A DNA stretch of 64,000 nt, from NCBI RefSeq assembly GCF_000143535.2, contig NC_037323.1, forward strand, positions 496,001-560,000, read 5' to 3'. A model generated the notes under the pieces. The model searched no databases and was not told the DNA's origin. It saw nothing but the letters and a program-made list of their open reading frames with translations. Position 1 is the stretch's first letter. Every line of letters starts with the position of its first letter. This stretch comes from Botrytis cinerea B05.10 (taxonomy: Eukaryota > Ascomycota > Leotiomycetes > Helotiales > Sclerotiniaceae). Below are positions 35,953-47,832 of this stretch, piece by piece. Both the position numbers and the translations under genes were made by a program.

Positions 35953-37165
35953 TTGGGACTTGCTTTATTTCACTCCTTTAATTGATAGGCGGGGTGAACA
36001 AGAATGTGATAAATTGATGCGGAACCCTTGCATGGATTTACGGCGATGAAGAAGGGAATTGGTAACGAAGCTTCCTGTTTCTGGTTATTGGGACGGAGGG
36101 AGTTATTACCAATACAGATAGACAGATGGATAGATAGATAGGGAGGGAGGGAGATAGGGAGGCAGATAGCATGCGCGCGCCGCAACTGTCAGTGAGATTG
36201 ATAAATGAGCGTATGTATGTATGTATGTTGGCCGTCAGCAGAATGTAACGGCGACTTTTATAGTTTACTGCTTGTTTATCATTTACCCCCTCGCATGCTG
36301 GATGAACATGGGACGTTTGGTCGTGCAAAAGGCCGGGAGCGTCCCAATGTCTTCACGTGTTGAATCATAGACTTTCCGCAGATGTCTGTGAGATGAGATG
36401 AGGGCGAGAATGGTAGTGGCAGTGGCAGTGGCATGTTCGTCTGATCGTCTGATCGTATGAACAAGACGCCAGTACCTGGGCATAAGGATATGTATGGATG
36501 AACATGTATGTATGTATGTATGTGATGTTGACCGGAGTGGGAGCGGGAGTGAGGCTGAAGGGAGCTACTTGATCCTTGAGTAGCTACCAGGTCGATTGGG
36601 TGTGAGATGAGATGGGAGATATAAAAGTCCAGAAATACAATCGTCTCATGTAAGTTCACGTTAACTAATAAAATAACTTCAATAACAAAATAACAAAATA
36701 GAAAGCGAAATACCCACAGACAAACTCACTCGCACCAGTCCAGTGTCAATGCCTCGATCTCGCTACCCATCCATCGTCCAGTATCTTCCCTGAAAGCCTT
36801 CCCGTCGCTTGGATTCGTTGCCCTGAGAACGATTGATACCCCGATACCATCATCAACTGTGCTTCTTCCCAAATTTCCCAAATAAGATAGATAGATCCCC
36901 TCGTTCGTTCCCGTACATTCTCTTCATTTTCCTGTATTAACTGACATATTCACATCCATCCACAAACTCATTCCTTCTTTCCCATTGTACAATTCAAATC
37001 ATTCTTTGCCATTGTGCGCAATCAATCCATCTTTCACGAATCGGATAACAAAATCTTCAATTCATTCACTCATACGCGCCGACCAATCCACGCACGCACG
37101 CAAGAACAAGAGCAAGAACAAGAACACGAACACGAACACAAACACAAACACCAAAATATCAAACA
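35953..37165. promoter_or_regulatory. divergent promoter region, prenyl synthase / cdc14
   Basis: About 1.2 kb separates the two start codons, so both promoters lie here. It contains GATA/AGAT and GTAT microsatellites (about 36115-36160, 36212-36230, 36503-36522), a TATA-like GATATAAAAG at about 36617 in plus orientation, and a leader before cdc14 made of ACGAAC/ACAAAC-type repeats (37085-37152). Confidence 0.6.
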
Positions 37166-38117
37166 ATGGAAGCATTACTTTCTCTCTCTTTCGATAATCT
37201 CTCTTCATACGATGCGTCCAAAATTCGCAAAGGTCTCCGACAGGTCGAAGGACTATTAGCCCAAATTTGTCTCTCCAATTCTCCAAGGTCCAATGTCGAT
37301 AAACGCCGTTCAGTCATTGATCCGGGAAAAGAACCACCTCCACGAAAAGCGCTGAGTGAACTACCTAACGATGCCGCCTTTCGAGAGTTCTTTAGATTAC
37401 AGGAAGGTTTCGAATGGAATGTTGCTATGCGATTGGTTACCTGCTTGGATAGATTGATGGGAAAGTCGAACGATGGACAAAGTGATTTGTTAATAATTCA
37501 AACTTTGGAATTGATCCAAGGGGTTCTCTTGCTACATCCTCCTTCTAGGAGTTTGTTCTCCAGAGAATTATACATGAATGTACGTATCCGTTCTATCAAT
37601 CACATTCGCACTTTGTCCGAAGTGACATGCGTGGTACGAGACTAACTTTGCACAGCATCTTCTTGATCTCCTCGAACCAGTCAATTGTCCCGCGATTCAA
37701 TCTGCAACCCTTCTCACGCTCGTCTGTTCACTCATTGACACCCCCAAAAATACTCGCACATTCGAAACTCTCGACGGTCTCTTAACCATCACCTCTATTT
37801 TCAAGTCCCGAGAAACCAGTCGAGAAGTCAAGCTCAAACTCGTTGAATTTCTATACTTCTACCTCATGCCCGAAACCCCATCACTACAATCAGCAGGCTC
37901 ATCAAACTCCATGGCATTGATGCAACGCAGTCCGAGCAAACTCCCCGTTGCAATCAACCGAGAAGATGCAGGAAGGAGAAGAGCACAGAGCGGGAGCGAA
38001 CATACCAAAACATTAGAGGAGAAACAAGAACTGCTTGGGAGATATCTTCATAATGTCGCTGATTTGGTAGCAGATCTCCGAGAAAGTCACCCATTTGGCG
38101 GAAGTATCGGAAGTTAA
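37166..38117 (+). CDS. cdc14: septation initiation network component Cdc14
   Basis: Orthologue of fission yeast Cdc14, the small partner of the Sid1 kinase in the septation initiation network (not the unrelated Cdc14 phosphatase). Two exons (37166-37579 and 37656-38117) give 291 residues. The ATG at 37166 has context AACAATGG. The first exon is recognisable throughout (MEALLSLSFDNLSSYDASKIRKG..., then FFRLQEGFEWNVAMRLVTCLD). The second begins HLLDLLEPVNCPAIQSATLLTLV and is helical, armadillo-like in feel. After a conserved FLYFYLMPETP comes a Ser-rich linker and a final helix (LLGRYLHNVADLVADLRES). It acts at the spindle pole body. Splice phase is exact and the unspliced reading stops quickly. 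Confidence 0.92.
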
Positions 38118-40110
38118 TTTACGCGGTGCAAAGGAGGTTTCTAAACGAGATATTGGGAAGGGGGATGGGGGAATGATTTTACACACTCACGCATGAAGGT
38201 TTCTTTTGTACATTTGGACACGCATGTCACGCATTAATGGGAGTTATTGTTTGGTAAGATTGGGGCGTTGGAGGGATTTTATCTTATTTTGGGTTACGAG
38301 TTTCTCTCGGGAAATTTCTTGGATCTATTAGTTTAGAGCAGTAGTAGTAACATATTAGTAGTGTAAAGAAGAGAGTATAGATGAGCTACAAGGAGTTTCT
38401 TCTCCTTTGAATCTTCATGTTAAATGTTTAATCACATACATCAATCTCTATCCAATATCACATCAATATTTTCAAAGAAATGTAAAATCCAAACGGCAGT
38501 TTCTCGCCTCACTCCGAAATAGAGCTTCGAATCTCCGAATGTTGTGTGTCTTGTCTGTTGTGGACTTGATGATGTGCATATTACCTGGGTGAGTAGGTAG
38601 GTAGGTAGGTAGGTAGGTATCTCTATCGGCATTGGGAGGGAATATTAGTTAGGTAGGTAGGTAGGTAGGTAGGTAGGTATTCATATACGATACTTGGAAT
38701 AGATTGATGGGTTGATAGAAGAGGTAAATGGGTGGAGAGATGGATGGATGGATGGATGGGAATGGGGATGGGGATTTGTTGGTTTGTATGTATATGTATA
38801 TGTGTGTGTATGTATGTATTGAAGAGAATTGTTGCTTGCTGGTATACTACATTGGGTTTGGGGTTTGGGGTTTGGCGTCTTGAGATTTTGAGAGTGGAGA
38901 TGGAGATGGAGATGGAGATGGAGATGGAGGTGGAGGTGTAGCTTTGGAGGAAGGATTATTTGGGGGGAGGGAGGCGAGATGAGGCGAGATTATGTAATGT
39001 AATGTAATGTAGTGTAATTTGATGTGATGGTGGTGATGGTAATGGTGAGGGTGATAATGGATTTGTGGAGTGAGAGTAAGAGTGAGAGTGGTGATGTTAT
39101 TGAGTGTTTGATTAGTTGTGGTTGAGTATCTATTCGAGTATGTCTTGAGTTAGGTTTAGTTGATGAAAGGGTTGTGGAAAATGAGTTTTGAATAGAGGCG
39201 AGAAAATACATAAGTGCGTAATAAGAACTATCAAACTCTAGTTGATCATCTAAGTTATATCGCTTGGATGTAAATATTCCAACTATTGAAATTTTGGTTT
39301 TTTGTCTCTCGCTCATTCTCTATAGATATTTACGCATATTGAATGGGGATTTATAATTTACTCTATTCTTCTTCTTCTAGTTATTCTATTCACAGAATAC
39401 AATATCTCTCTACAACCTCGAGAATCTCTTTCTCACACTAATAACTATATCATCTCAATAAACACACACACACCAAACAGACACCCACAAATCCCATCCC
39501 ACTCACCACAAAAGTAGTATTCCACCTGCAGAACCCCAGCTCCGATCCGTCAATCACGATTCTCGCTACACCCAGTATGCAAGTACATACATATCCTCAG
39601 CTGCATTTCCAGGGTTCTCAGGGTTCCCAGAATTGTCAAGGCCAATCATATCATGCAATATCTACATATGGCTTACGGCTGACCTCAGCTTTTGGGTTAC
39701 TGGACTGCATCAAAGAGATCATCCGGAACCGGGTAGGTTGGAAGTATTGAAATGAATGTACGATAAGACTGAATTTTTCATCGGAGAGTTTGTTGGTTCG
39801 TTGGTTGGATTTGGATTTCTCTTTTCTGCAGTTGGGAAATGTCCTTTCGACCACTTTCCCTTCCTCGTCTGGTGCTTTCCCATATCTTTATCTTTTTGCT
39901 GCTGCGATTTTCGCCCGGGGACTGGATAAATTCATCGTTGTTATCCATCCATTGCCATCAGTGTGTCACCAGTGGACGGAGACTTTTACTTTTCCCCGCA
40001 AGCGTTCGAGGGGGGGTGTTACATACCTATATATTTTCTTGTATACATATATCTCGGCATGGATCATTCTATTTGAAGTTTGCGATATAAACTACATTGA
40101 ATTCTTCAAG
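38118..40110. other. intergenic region rich in microsatellites
   Basis: About 2 kb. It holds TAGG repeats (38593-38619 and 38651-38680), GGAT (38739-38758), GGAGAT (about 38896-38930), GTAAT (about 38993-39017) and CTTCTT (39368-39378) runs. No gene is supportable; frames here are repeat-driven. The last few hundred bases upstream of 40111 are the probable promoter of the membrane protein gene, including a GTATACATATAT stretch near 40040. Confidence 0.6.
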
Positions 40111-40140
40111 ATGTCGATGTCGATGTCGATGTCGATGTCG
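40111..40140 (+). repeat. ATGTCG hexanucleotide repeat at the start codon
   Basis: Five consecutive ATGTCG units, then ATATCGATATCG variants, form the first codons of the membrane protein. Every unit offers an in-frame ATG, so copy-number change alters only signal-peptide length. Confidence 0.95.
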
Positions 40141-41524
40141 ATATCGATATTTTCGCGGTCCCTATGGCTGTTGATATTTCTGGGACTGAGCTCCATGAAT
40201 GTGGTACAAGTACGAGGGCACTTTGGAGCTGTGAGAATGGAAAATGAGGGGAATTTATTGAGTCCGCGATATTATATGGGGTTGACTGAGGGGAGATTGT
40301 TGGAGAGGGATACTGGGGTTTGTGCAAGTGGTTTCCATTCTTGTAATTATTCCCAATCTTCAATATTTATCTTCCCTCATCCTGCATTCTTTATGTCTTT
40401 CATCGCGCTGCCAATCTTGATTATATCATGCGCAAAACAGTCACTGATCACAATTTCGTTTCAAAGGTCTCGATATAAATGTAGCAACGTGTTGTTCAAA
40501 CACCGAATACTGCATCATATCCCCCTCCATCGGACCCTCCTGCTGCGCTATAGGCAGTAATTGCGACTCGCCCTGTTCCTCCGCTTCCTATCTCAGTAAC
40601 AAAACCATCACTATCTCCTCCACCACAACCGTAACAACAACATGTCTCCCCCGCGCCTGTCCCTCCATCTCTAACTACCAATGTGCTAGTTCTCTCGGCG
40701 GAGGCTGCTGCAACTACAACGCGCAATGCATTTCCTCAGCTGGATCCAGCGGCTGCGCAGTCACAATCTCCTCTTCCTCAACCCCCGCTCTCGTCTCCAT
40801 CATCCCATCCGGATGTACAACCAACCAATTCGCCTGCGCCAGCTCCATGGGCGGCGGATGCTGCGATAATGGATTCGGTTGTACGGTTCTCAGCGGTACA
40901 AATTACTGCGCTGCGACCACCGGCACCGGATCCGCTATCCGTACAGGCAGCAATGGCATTCTCGCAACCGGATCCTCAGATGCAAATTCCACATCTAATA
41001 ATCGCGGTCTCTCCACAGGCGCCAAAGCCGGAATCGGCGTTGCAGTGGCGCTTCTCGTGTTGGCCTGTGTAGGAGCTTGCATATATTTCTTCACGATCCA
41101 TCGTCGACGGGCTCTCCACTCTAACTCTTCCTCACATCGCGATGCGGATAATCCTCCTGCTGCAATGTCTCAGCTTTCCGGCTCTCGACTATCCCACAAA
41201 TCGGAATCGAAAGCCGGATCGAAAATTTCGAGACCGGGTGTATCGCCGCGTGGGAGACAGGGGTCGGATTATTTTGGGATGACTACGGCGCCCAGTGGAC
41301 CGTTTACGGAGAGTGCGGGGACGAGTCCCGGGTTGGCGAGTCGTGGGGGAGTGCCGGCTACACCGCAGAGTCCGAGTGATATTGCGGCGCCGGTGGAGAT
41401 TGGGGGGGAGGGGATGGAGACGAGGAGAGAGGAGGGGAATGCGAGTGTGGCGACCACGCCGGGTGGGGGGTGGGAGTATGTTAAAAGGGAGAAGTTTAGG
41501 GAGAGGATTGCGGAGTTGGAGTAA
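40111..41524 (+). CDS. Cys-rich single-pass membrane protein with cytoplasmic tail
   Basis: Two exons (40111-40342 and 40467-41524) give 429 residues. The N-terminus is a signal peptide that begins with four to five Met-Ser pairs, encoded by ATGTCG repeats, before a hydrophobic core (about 16-27). The ectodomain has several Cys motifs: CASGFHSC and CCSNTEYC (which cross the splice, confirming it), CCAIGSNC, then two copies of a (C)A(S)S(M/L)GGGCC(D/N) module. Thr/Ser-rich linkers are probably O-glycosylated. A single membrane helix (about 263-287, GIGVAVALLVLACVGACIYF) is followed by HRRR stop-transfer and a Ser/Gly/Pro-rich tail of about 140 residues ending EKFRERIAELE. Architecture suggests a cell-wall sensor or adhesion-type protein, analogous to Wsc/Mid2 sensors but without a WSC domain. 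The exact role is unknown. Confidence 0.88.
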
Positions 41525-42682
41525 GAATTGAAGTGGAGATGAGGAAATTCCCCTCGTTGGGAGTTTGATGGGAAAATTGGAAACAGTATCTCGATATCAC
41601 TTCCTCGCGTGTGGAAAAAAATCTCCCCGGGTATTCAGTATATATTGGGCAATGCATATACATACATGTAAGGAGGATAAGAGTAGTTACTCGGACATTT
41701 TTCTTGCTAAAATACTAGAACTTGCGAAGATTGATTAATCGATATTCTCAATGATGTATCTAATTCTAGTTTCGCTTCGAATCCTATTCACTTCTTACTT
41801 GTTTGTCACTTTTCATTAACTCTTGATTCTCATTCAATCCTCTGACCAGCTCTCACCGAGTACTCAGGTACTCAAGTATATATCCTTATCCTTCTTCTTC
41901 TTCTTCTTCTTCTTCTTTATATCACATCATCATTCTTCCCCCCCAGCACAAATCTACATATTCCTCCTTCCTCCTCCCGTCCCCTCTCCCCTAACAACCC
42001 TAGACATCCTTCCAGCCCAGCTCCGAACCCCAAAATATTCCTTCCTTAGAGATTCTTAAATCCTAGCGAACATCTAACTCCAAGAATCTAGGCGCATCTC
42101 TCAAGAACTGGACTGGTAGAAGCTGGAAGATTTCGTATTTTGTATTTTGCATTCTATATTTGATGAAGGGGAGGTGATTGGGAAAGTTGGGTGGCTGAGC
42201 TGGCTAGTTTCTGGAGCTGTTGATTTGTGAGGGTTGATAGTGCCGATGGTATGTTAAGGTCAAACTCTGATGGAGTTAGATATCGAAACGAGTTGAAAGC
42301 GGGATGGAAGGCGGAATGCAAGAACTTTGAATCATAAACCCAGTCTCGCTGATTATACATTTCGCTAATGCGCAATATGATATAGCACAAAACAGTACTG
42401 TTTAGCGGCAGAAGTCGAGATAATAATATTAAGCGGAAGCGGAATACACACGAGACTTTCCAAACAGCAGCAAGCAGAGCGCAATAAGAATGTGGGGGAA
42501 GAAATTATATTAACAAGGTTCTACTATCCCAAATTATCCTCCTCAAAGCTATTTCTACAACAAATATTCTACATCGCACGCCAGTACAGAAACAAAAACA
42601 TCGCTAATATCCATCAAGAATCACTGTGCAGACATTCGCAGCAAGCGAAAGCCATGACGCTTTGCCACCTCGGTCGATTCCT
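41525..42682. other. convergent intergenic region
   Basis: About 1.2 kb between converging genes. It contains a TTC microsatellite (about 41890-41917) and pyrimidine-rich DNA. No gene seen. Confidence 0.6.
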
Positions 42683-43190
42683 CTAGGAGCTGTAGTCCAA
42701 GCCGAAGGAGGTTGCTCCCTTGTAGCTTTGGGTGCTACCGATGGTGTTGGAGACCATGACCAAGTCGTCGTTGGCGAGCAAGTGGGAAGCGGTTTGGTTG
42801 CTGGCTGGGGTAACTTGTTGGGAGACGAAGAACTTGAGACCGTCGTCCTCGCGGGTGATCCAGAATCGGCGGGAGGAGTTGATGCAGGATCCTCCCCATT
42901 GTGGGATGTCTGGGAGAGTTCCGTCGGTGTTGCCGGAGACGAGGGCGGTGCACTCTACACCGGTGGTCTCCATGGTACCGGGTTGGATGACGGTGAAGGA
43001 GTAGCTGGTTGGGAAGTTAGTTTGAGGTCCGAAAAAAAAAAAGAGAGGATGCTTACAGGCACTGGGTGCTGTGTGGGATGCAGCCGGCGCTGAAGTTGGA
43101 GACATCGAAGACGCTGCTGCGCTTCTCGATGGCGGCGGCCGATGCAAGAGCAACGGTGATGGCAGAGATAATGGCAGATGAGAATTGCAT
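42683..43190 (-). CDS. small secreted protein, HRIP1/Hip1-like elicitor candidate
   Basis: Two exons (43190-43057 and 43004-42683) give 151 residues. A clear signal peptide (MQFSSAIISAITVALASAAA) is followed by a kexin-like KR at 23-24. The mature part has four cysteines (C37, C44, and those in GVECTAL and WGGSCINS) and N-glycosylation sequons, and is rich in beta-type sequence. SNFSAGCIPHSTQCLYSF and the overall size resemble hypersensitive-response-inducing secreted proteins of plant-pathogenic ascomycetes (Alternaria Hrip1, Botrytis Hip1). That assignment is from memory of the family and is moderately sure. The intron ends CTTCCCAACCAG. The ORF is intact. A canonical TATA box lies 120 bp upstream, fitting strong regulated expression. 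Such proteins are apoplastic and can be recognised by plants. Confidence 0.85.
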
Positions 43191-43310
43191 TTTTGCGGTT
43201 TGGTTATTGATTTCTTGGAAAGAAAAGTTGAGTGAGTTTGTTTAGATGTTGTGAGTTGAGATGATGAGATTGTTTGTTGGAATGATGATTTACTCAACCG
43301 GATATCTCAG

Positions 43311-43320
43311 TCTTTTATAT
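43311..43320 (-). promoter_or_regulatory. TATA box of the secreted-protein gene
   Basis: The minus strand reads ATATAAAAGA about 120 bp upstream of the ATG at 43190. The pyrimidine-rich leader between (TCTCAACTCACAACATC-type) is typical of strongly expressed fungal genes. Confidence 0.6.
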
Positions 43321-45367
43321 TCCTACGATAGCTATACTTTTCCCTTTTTTATTATTGGAGTGTCTTGAGAATGGATGTTTAGATACGAGACGCACGATGT
43401 ACAGAGAACACACAATGCCGATCTGTGGAGACGGCAACCATCGCTCTCGTATTTAGTGGATGCTGTGGCTTGGCTGCAAGTGGGACGAGACGGACGTCAT
43501 TGTATTCAGGTGGCTTTTGTCTGCCCATATGCATGACATTGTGTCCCTACATCACATCGTACGTTGGGAAAAAAAAACTTAAGCAAATTTGCATTACTGT
43601 AATGTTAAAATCGTTGGACAAGGGATTTTTTTGTAGAGCCAAGCCAATGGCATCCCATGACAAGTATGTATCACAAACTTACAATCAGACGTTAACAATA
43701 TCACTTGTAATTTATTACAAACGTCCACCAACATCTAATCTCATCAGAGACGCAGATCAAAATAAAGCCACAACATCTTAAGATTTCCATGAAATCGCTA
43801 GAATTTTCCATAGAAATTCTAAAGGAAATCATCACACTGCAAGGCTATTATTATGCTTGATCGTCCCCGCAAATCGTACCAAGTACTGTCAGTACGGTCA
43901 GAACCGGACATACACCCGCTATTGAAACCCCCGACGTCTACTCTCCACCTCCACTATTTAATACGAGCCCCCAATGAGGTAGGCTAGTTAACGGAGCAGT
44001 CATCCGAATGTACACTCGTATCTTCGATCGGAAGACGAATAATTCTATGCGCGCAAATGATGCACAATACATTCTCATAGAGTTACAGGGACGCTAGTAA
44101 GTAGGAGAATAGGTGACACAATTTACCTAAATAAATTCCGCCAGCCGCACCGCATAGCCCCTTTTTGCCTCACTCACTCCACTCCCGTGTATTTTGGTGG
44201 GGTAAATCCAGGTTGTAGAAAGTTTAACTGAACGGTGCATTTTTCCAATATGCTTGGCAATTAGGGGTCGACTTGTCAAAAAGTGCTGCTGGCCCGTATA
44301 CATCGTTCTTGGATAAATGATGTATGTACCTCCTCGGAGTATTGTTGGCATGTTTTGTATCGCTTCGCTTGTACCCTTTCGATACTTGGCCGATCTTTGT
44401 TCGTTCTTGGTGATGTAACGGTATTTTTGGTCTATGGCCTAACGCTTTGGTCATTACCTGCTTTACTACTCGGGTCAATACGAGTGTTTGACCCATAGGC
44501 CGAGGTACATTTTTACACGTGTGGAATAGTTTATGGCTTCGATATATCGATGGTACACCGCGTTAAGCAATGCGCTCCTTAATCCGTTTTGCCTGTGGGT
44601 AAAGGGGCGAATACCATCGCTAGAAAAAATGTTCACCGGTTGACAAAATTCTCGTGTTGATTTATGAGAAACCTATGTCCCCATGTTGATCTCCATTTCA
44701 TCCATCTCCATTCCTCATCTGGCCCGACATACACACGCAGTCGACATGACCGTGATCAAAGTTTTGAATGGCGGATTACACTGGTTTCTAAAACATGAAT
44801 GCCACGGAAGATGAGATTTCGTATTCATTGTTTCTGAAGATTTAGAAAGGAAGAATGTCAAGAGTCAAGAGTTGTTTGCTACGAATTTAATCTCAGATCG
44901 GGGTTCCAGTGTTATATTAATTTCATCGAAAAATGTTAAGAGTATCTGTTGGCCATGCAATTTTTCTCAAATCCTAAGAATCATTGCAACGAACGACCAG
45001 ATTTCGAGTTCCATTCAACTACGCACACCTTTGAGATATCAATTGAATACTGAATTTATGAAAGTCCACCTTGGTGAGGAGTGGTCATCATTTGGTATTT
45101 TAAGTATGGTCCATCAGGTTATTTACAATCAACGATACAGGAAAAGAAGAATGGAAGGATTCTAATTCGTTGACTCTTTTTTTGGTTTTGATCATGTTCT
45201 AACTTCTACCTCCTATCCTCACTTGTTTTCAGCCTGACACGCAATTGTCTCCAAGAGACAAAAGTGGAAGTAAAAGGTAATTTCAGCTACTCCCATTCAT
45301 TGATTAGTTGTACTTGATGAAAATAAACACACTAAGGCTGCGGTTCTCCAGAATCATTGATTTTTCC
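43321..45367. other. intergenic region, no gene seen
   Basis: About 2 kb of ordinary AT-rich DNA upstream of the secreted-protein gene. The open frame at 44872-45165 has no start of quality and no domain, so I do not call it. Confidence 0.55.
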
Positions 45368-46204
45368 TCAAAACGCTACAGAATCCACCACAGTCTCGGG
45401 ACATTCTGTTTCTAGTACTTTGGCTAATTCAGCCACGTCTTCAAACCTCTCGCCATTATGCTCTGGAATATGCGGCATGAAGTACTCGAATTGATACCTT
45501 TGGTTGCCCGGAAACGGTGCAAAAGGAGAATTATAAACATACATTTCTTTCCGCAGGCGTAAGTAATCGCCGGGTTTCAATTCCATATCGATGCCACTGG
45601 GAATAACTATCCTTCCCCCATGAGACCAGTTACCAAGGACGTGCCATGTTCCCCATGGAACTATAACTACCCAGGGTCCGCAAGCTCTGGTGTCTGTATC
45701 TGGTGCTAGCTTCTCCCAAGGGTTTCCCATAGAGACATTTGCCGATATTCGAACATGAGAAAAACAATTAACTCGACGTATTTTGTCACTGAAGAGCATC
45801 GCTTTTTGGCCAGCAGGCAAAGCACGCTGACAAATCTCAAGAGCTGCTTCATAGTCATTCTGGGTTCTCCCTTGAGTCGCTGGATGATTTATTTCCAGAC
45901 TTTTCATCAAAGACATAGAAGCTATACAAATAAACTTTTCAAGTGTTGGTGTGAAAGCCTGCAATGCGTTCCAATTTTTGTTATTCTCCGAAAAGGTGGC
46001 ATTCTGAGAGAGAATGGGAATGGTAATTCGTCCGTGTACTCTGGCTGTGCCATCATGCATTTGAAAGTCTTTTGAGGGCCCGGATGGGATCGTAAGCTCG
46101 ACTGCAGAGATAAACTGGCGGATATTTTGAATATTGGCCTTATTTTCTTCCCCATGAGGACCATGTATTTGCTCGGGACGCGTTAAGCCCTCAATAATAT
46201 CCAT
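45368..46204 (-). CDS. hypothetical protein with jelly-roll-like C-terminal half
   Basis: A single frame of 278 residues from an ATG at 46204 (MDIIEGLTRPEQIHGPHGEEN...). I do not recognise the family. Residues about 165-245 read as successive beta-strands, ACGPWVVIVPWGTWHVLGNW, SHGGRIVIPSGIDMELKPGDYLRLRKEMYVYNS, then NQRYQFEYFMP. This pattern is reminiscent of the double-stranded beta-helix of fungal 2OG/TET-JBP-like proteins (GG...P...PGD...R), but no metal-binding HxD or distal His is evident in the expected places. If related it would be a non-catalytic member. No signal peptide or membrane helix is present. Codon use looks like its neighbours. The sequence is uninterrupted and compositionally normal, so a real gene is likely. 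Confidence 0.75.
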   Translation of the reverse strand: MDIIEGLTRPEQIHGPHGEENKANIQNIRQFISAVELTIPSGPSKDFQMHDGTARVHGRITIPILSQNATFSENNKNWNALQAFTPTLEKFICIASMSLMKSLEINHPATQGRTQNDYEAALEICQRALPAGQKAMLFSDKIRRVNCFSHVRISANVSMGNPWEKLAPDTDTRACGPWVVIVPWGTWHVLGNWSHGGRIVIPSGIDMELKPGDYLRLRKEMYVYNSPFAPFPGNQRYQFEYFMPHIPEHNGERFEDVAELAKVLETECPETVVDSVAF

Positions 46205-47832
46205 TGTTGGTATTTCAGACTATCTAATAGCCAGAATGTTAGTATCCAAATAATGAAAGTGACATATTTATATCCTAGAATCGATTCATGAGAAGTAATG
46301 GAATATAAATACACACTTGGATTAAGGCTCTCTTCAAAATCTATGCCGCTTTATTATTCTGGTTCAACCAAAAAAATGATGATCTGTGAATTGAAGTCCA
46401 TCAAAATTGTAATTGATGTTTATGTTCAAGTCTAGGATTTTCTTGAAAAGCAACATCCGATTTATTGCTCCTGCCTGGCCCATCTTCGCACTTGCCAAAT
46501 GTCTATTTAGTTGCAGAGAAGACAATTAATGTACCGTTACTTCCGCTTCAAGATCATTCGTTCATCATTCTATGTATATGTCATAAGTGGAAGGAACAAG
46601 ATGGGCAATACCAACTGTTGAATCTTGATAACATAGTATGCACGCAGTTCCAAAAACAACAAAAATTCGTCTATTGAGTTCAAATTCGCCTCTCCTTCTT
46701 TGACCATACGTTCGATTGATGTGACCTTGACAAGAGCTTCATTCGAATCATATACTAAGATGAGCGATCTTTGTAAAACAGCCATACCTTTCACGTGCCA
46801 GCAAGCAACCATTACATTAAGCATTTTAATAGTAGCCCATGAATCTCAGTCTCGTTTCATCAGGCTTTATTTCTTTCACTGTTTCATTAAAAAGAAAACT
46901 TCCTGCAATCAAACACCATACAGTTCTCAGCCCCTTTCAACAAACCTTCCTGGCACTCCGATTAGTACATCTTTAATAGGAGGCCTTTACACAACGAAAA
47001 TTAATCATCAATAACGCAACACATAAACTAATTTCAGTCTATCTCCTCTCTTGGTATATCCCCCGGCAGGAGCCTTCACGCTCATTTTTCTTCATGACAA
47101 ATAGAGCCACTCCCACCAACCTAATGTGAACTTTCCAATGACGACAGCCCTGAATGAGCTCGCAATCGTAAAAGAGCCTTGTACTCAGGATGACCAGATT
47201 ACCCTCGCTCTGTCATTTTCGCACTTGCTTGACTACTTTACGGTTACCAAAAAGAAAGATTTGGTATAGTTTATTCCACTTCGATTATCCTTCCCAAGCC
47301 TACGTTTCAATATAAAGAGAAGAATGATTAGCCTATTGATGTTTCCTTGAGATTCATCACATAATTACTACAAGCCTGGAATCAGAAACTCTAGACTGAC
47401 AAATCTGGCAACAGTATATTCTTTTTTTTTTTTTTCAAGAGAACTCGCTACGGAGAAATGGAATCAAAACCCACAATATGAACCGAAACCCATCCAGATA
47501 ATTAGTTGATCAATATCACAAATCTTGCTTTGATTCCTGGTGCAGTAGAAGGGCACGCGAACTCTTCTCAGAGAAACTCACTTTCACTGCCAAAATCGAA
47601 GAATTTCTCACGAATTTCTTACCCACTGTTAAAATTCATGATAGTAATAATCAATTTGATCCCTCAAAGCTACGAGGGACTATCGTCCTCCCACTTCTTA
47701 GCCAGAACAAGATCTTCAACTCATTGCACCGCAATTAGAAGAAATTTTCATCCTGCATCCTATCATCACCTGTATGACTGTCAAATAGTAGATTCGAGCT
47801 GTGGAAAAAAAAAGCAGATTGTACTGTTCTTA
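46205..47832. other. intergenic region, no gene seen
   Basis: About 1.6 kb upstream of the hypothetical gene. Short frames only; a T-run lies at 47421-47436. The composition becomes more AT-rich towards the right, leading into the inverted-repeat element. Confidence 0.5.
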
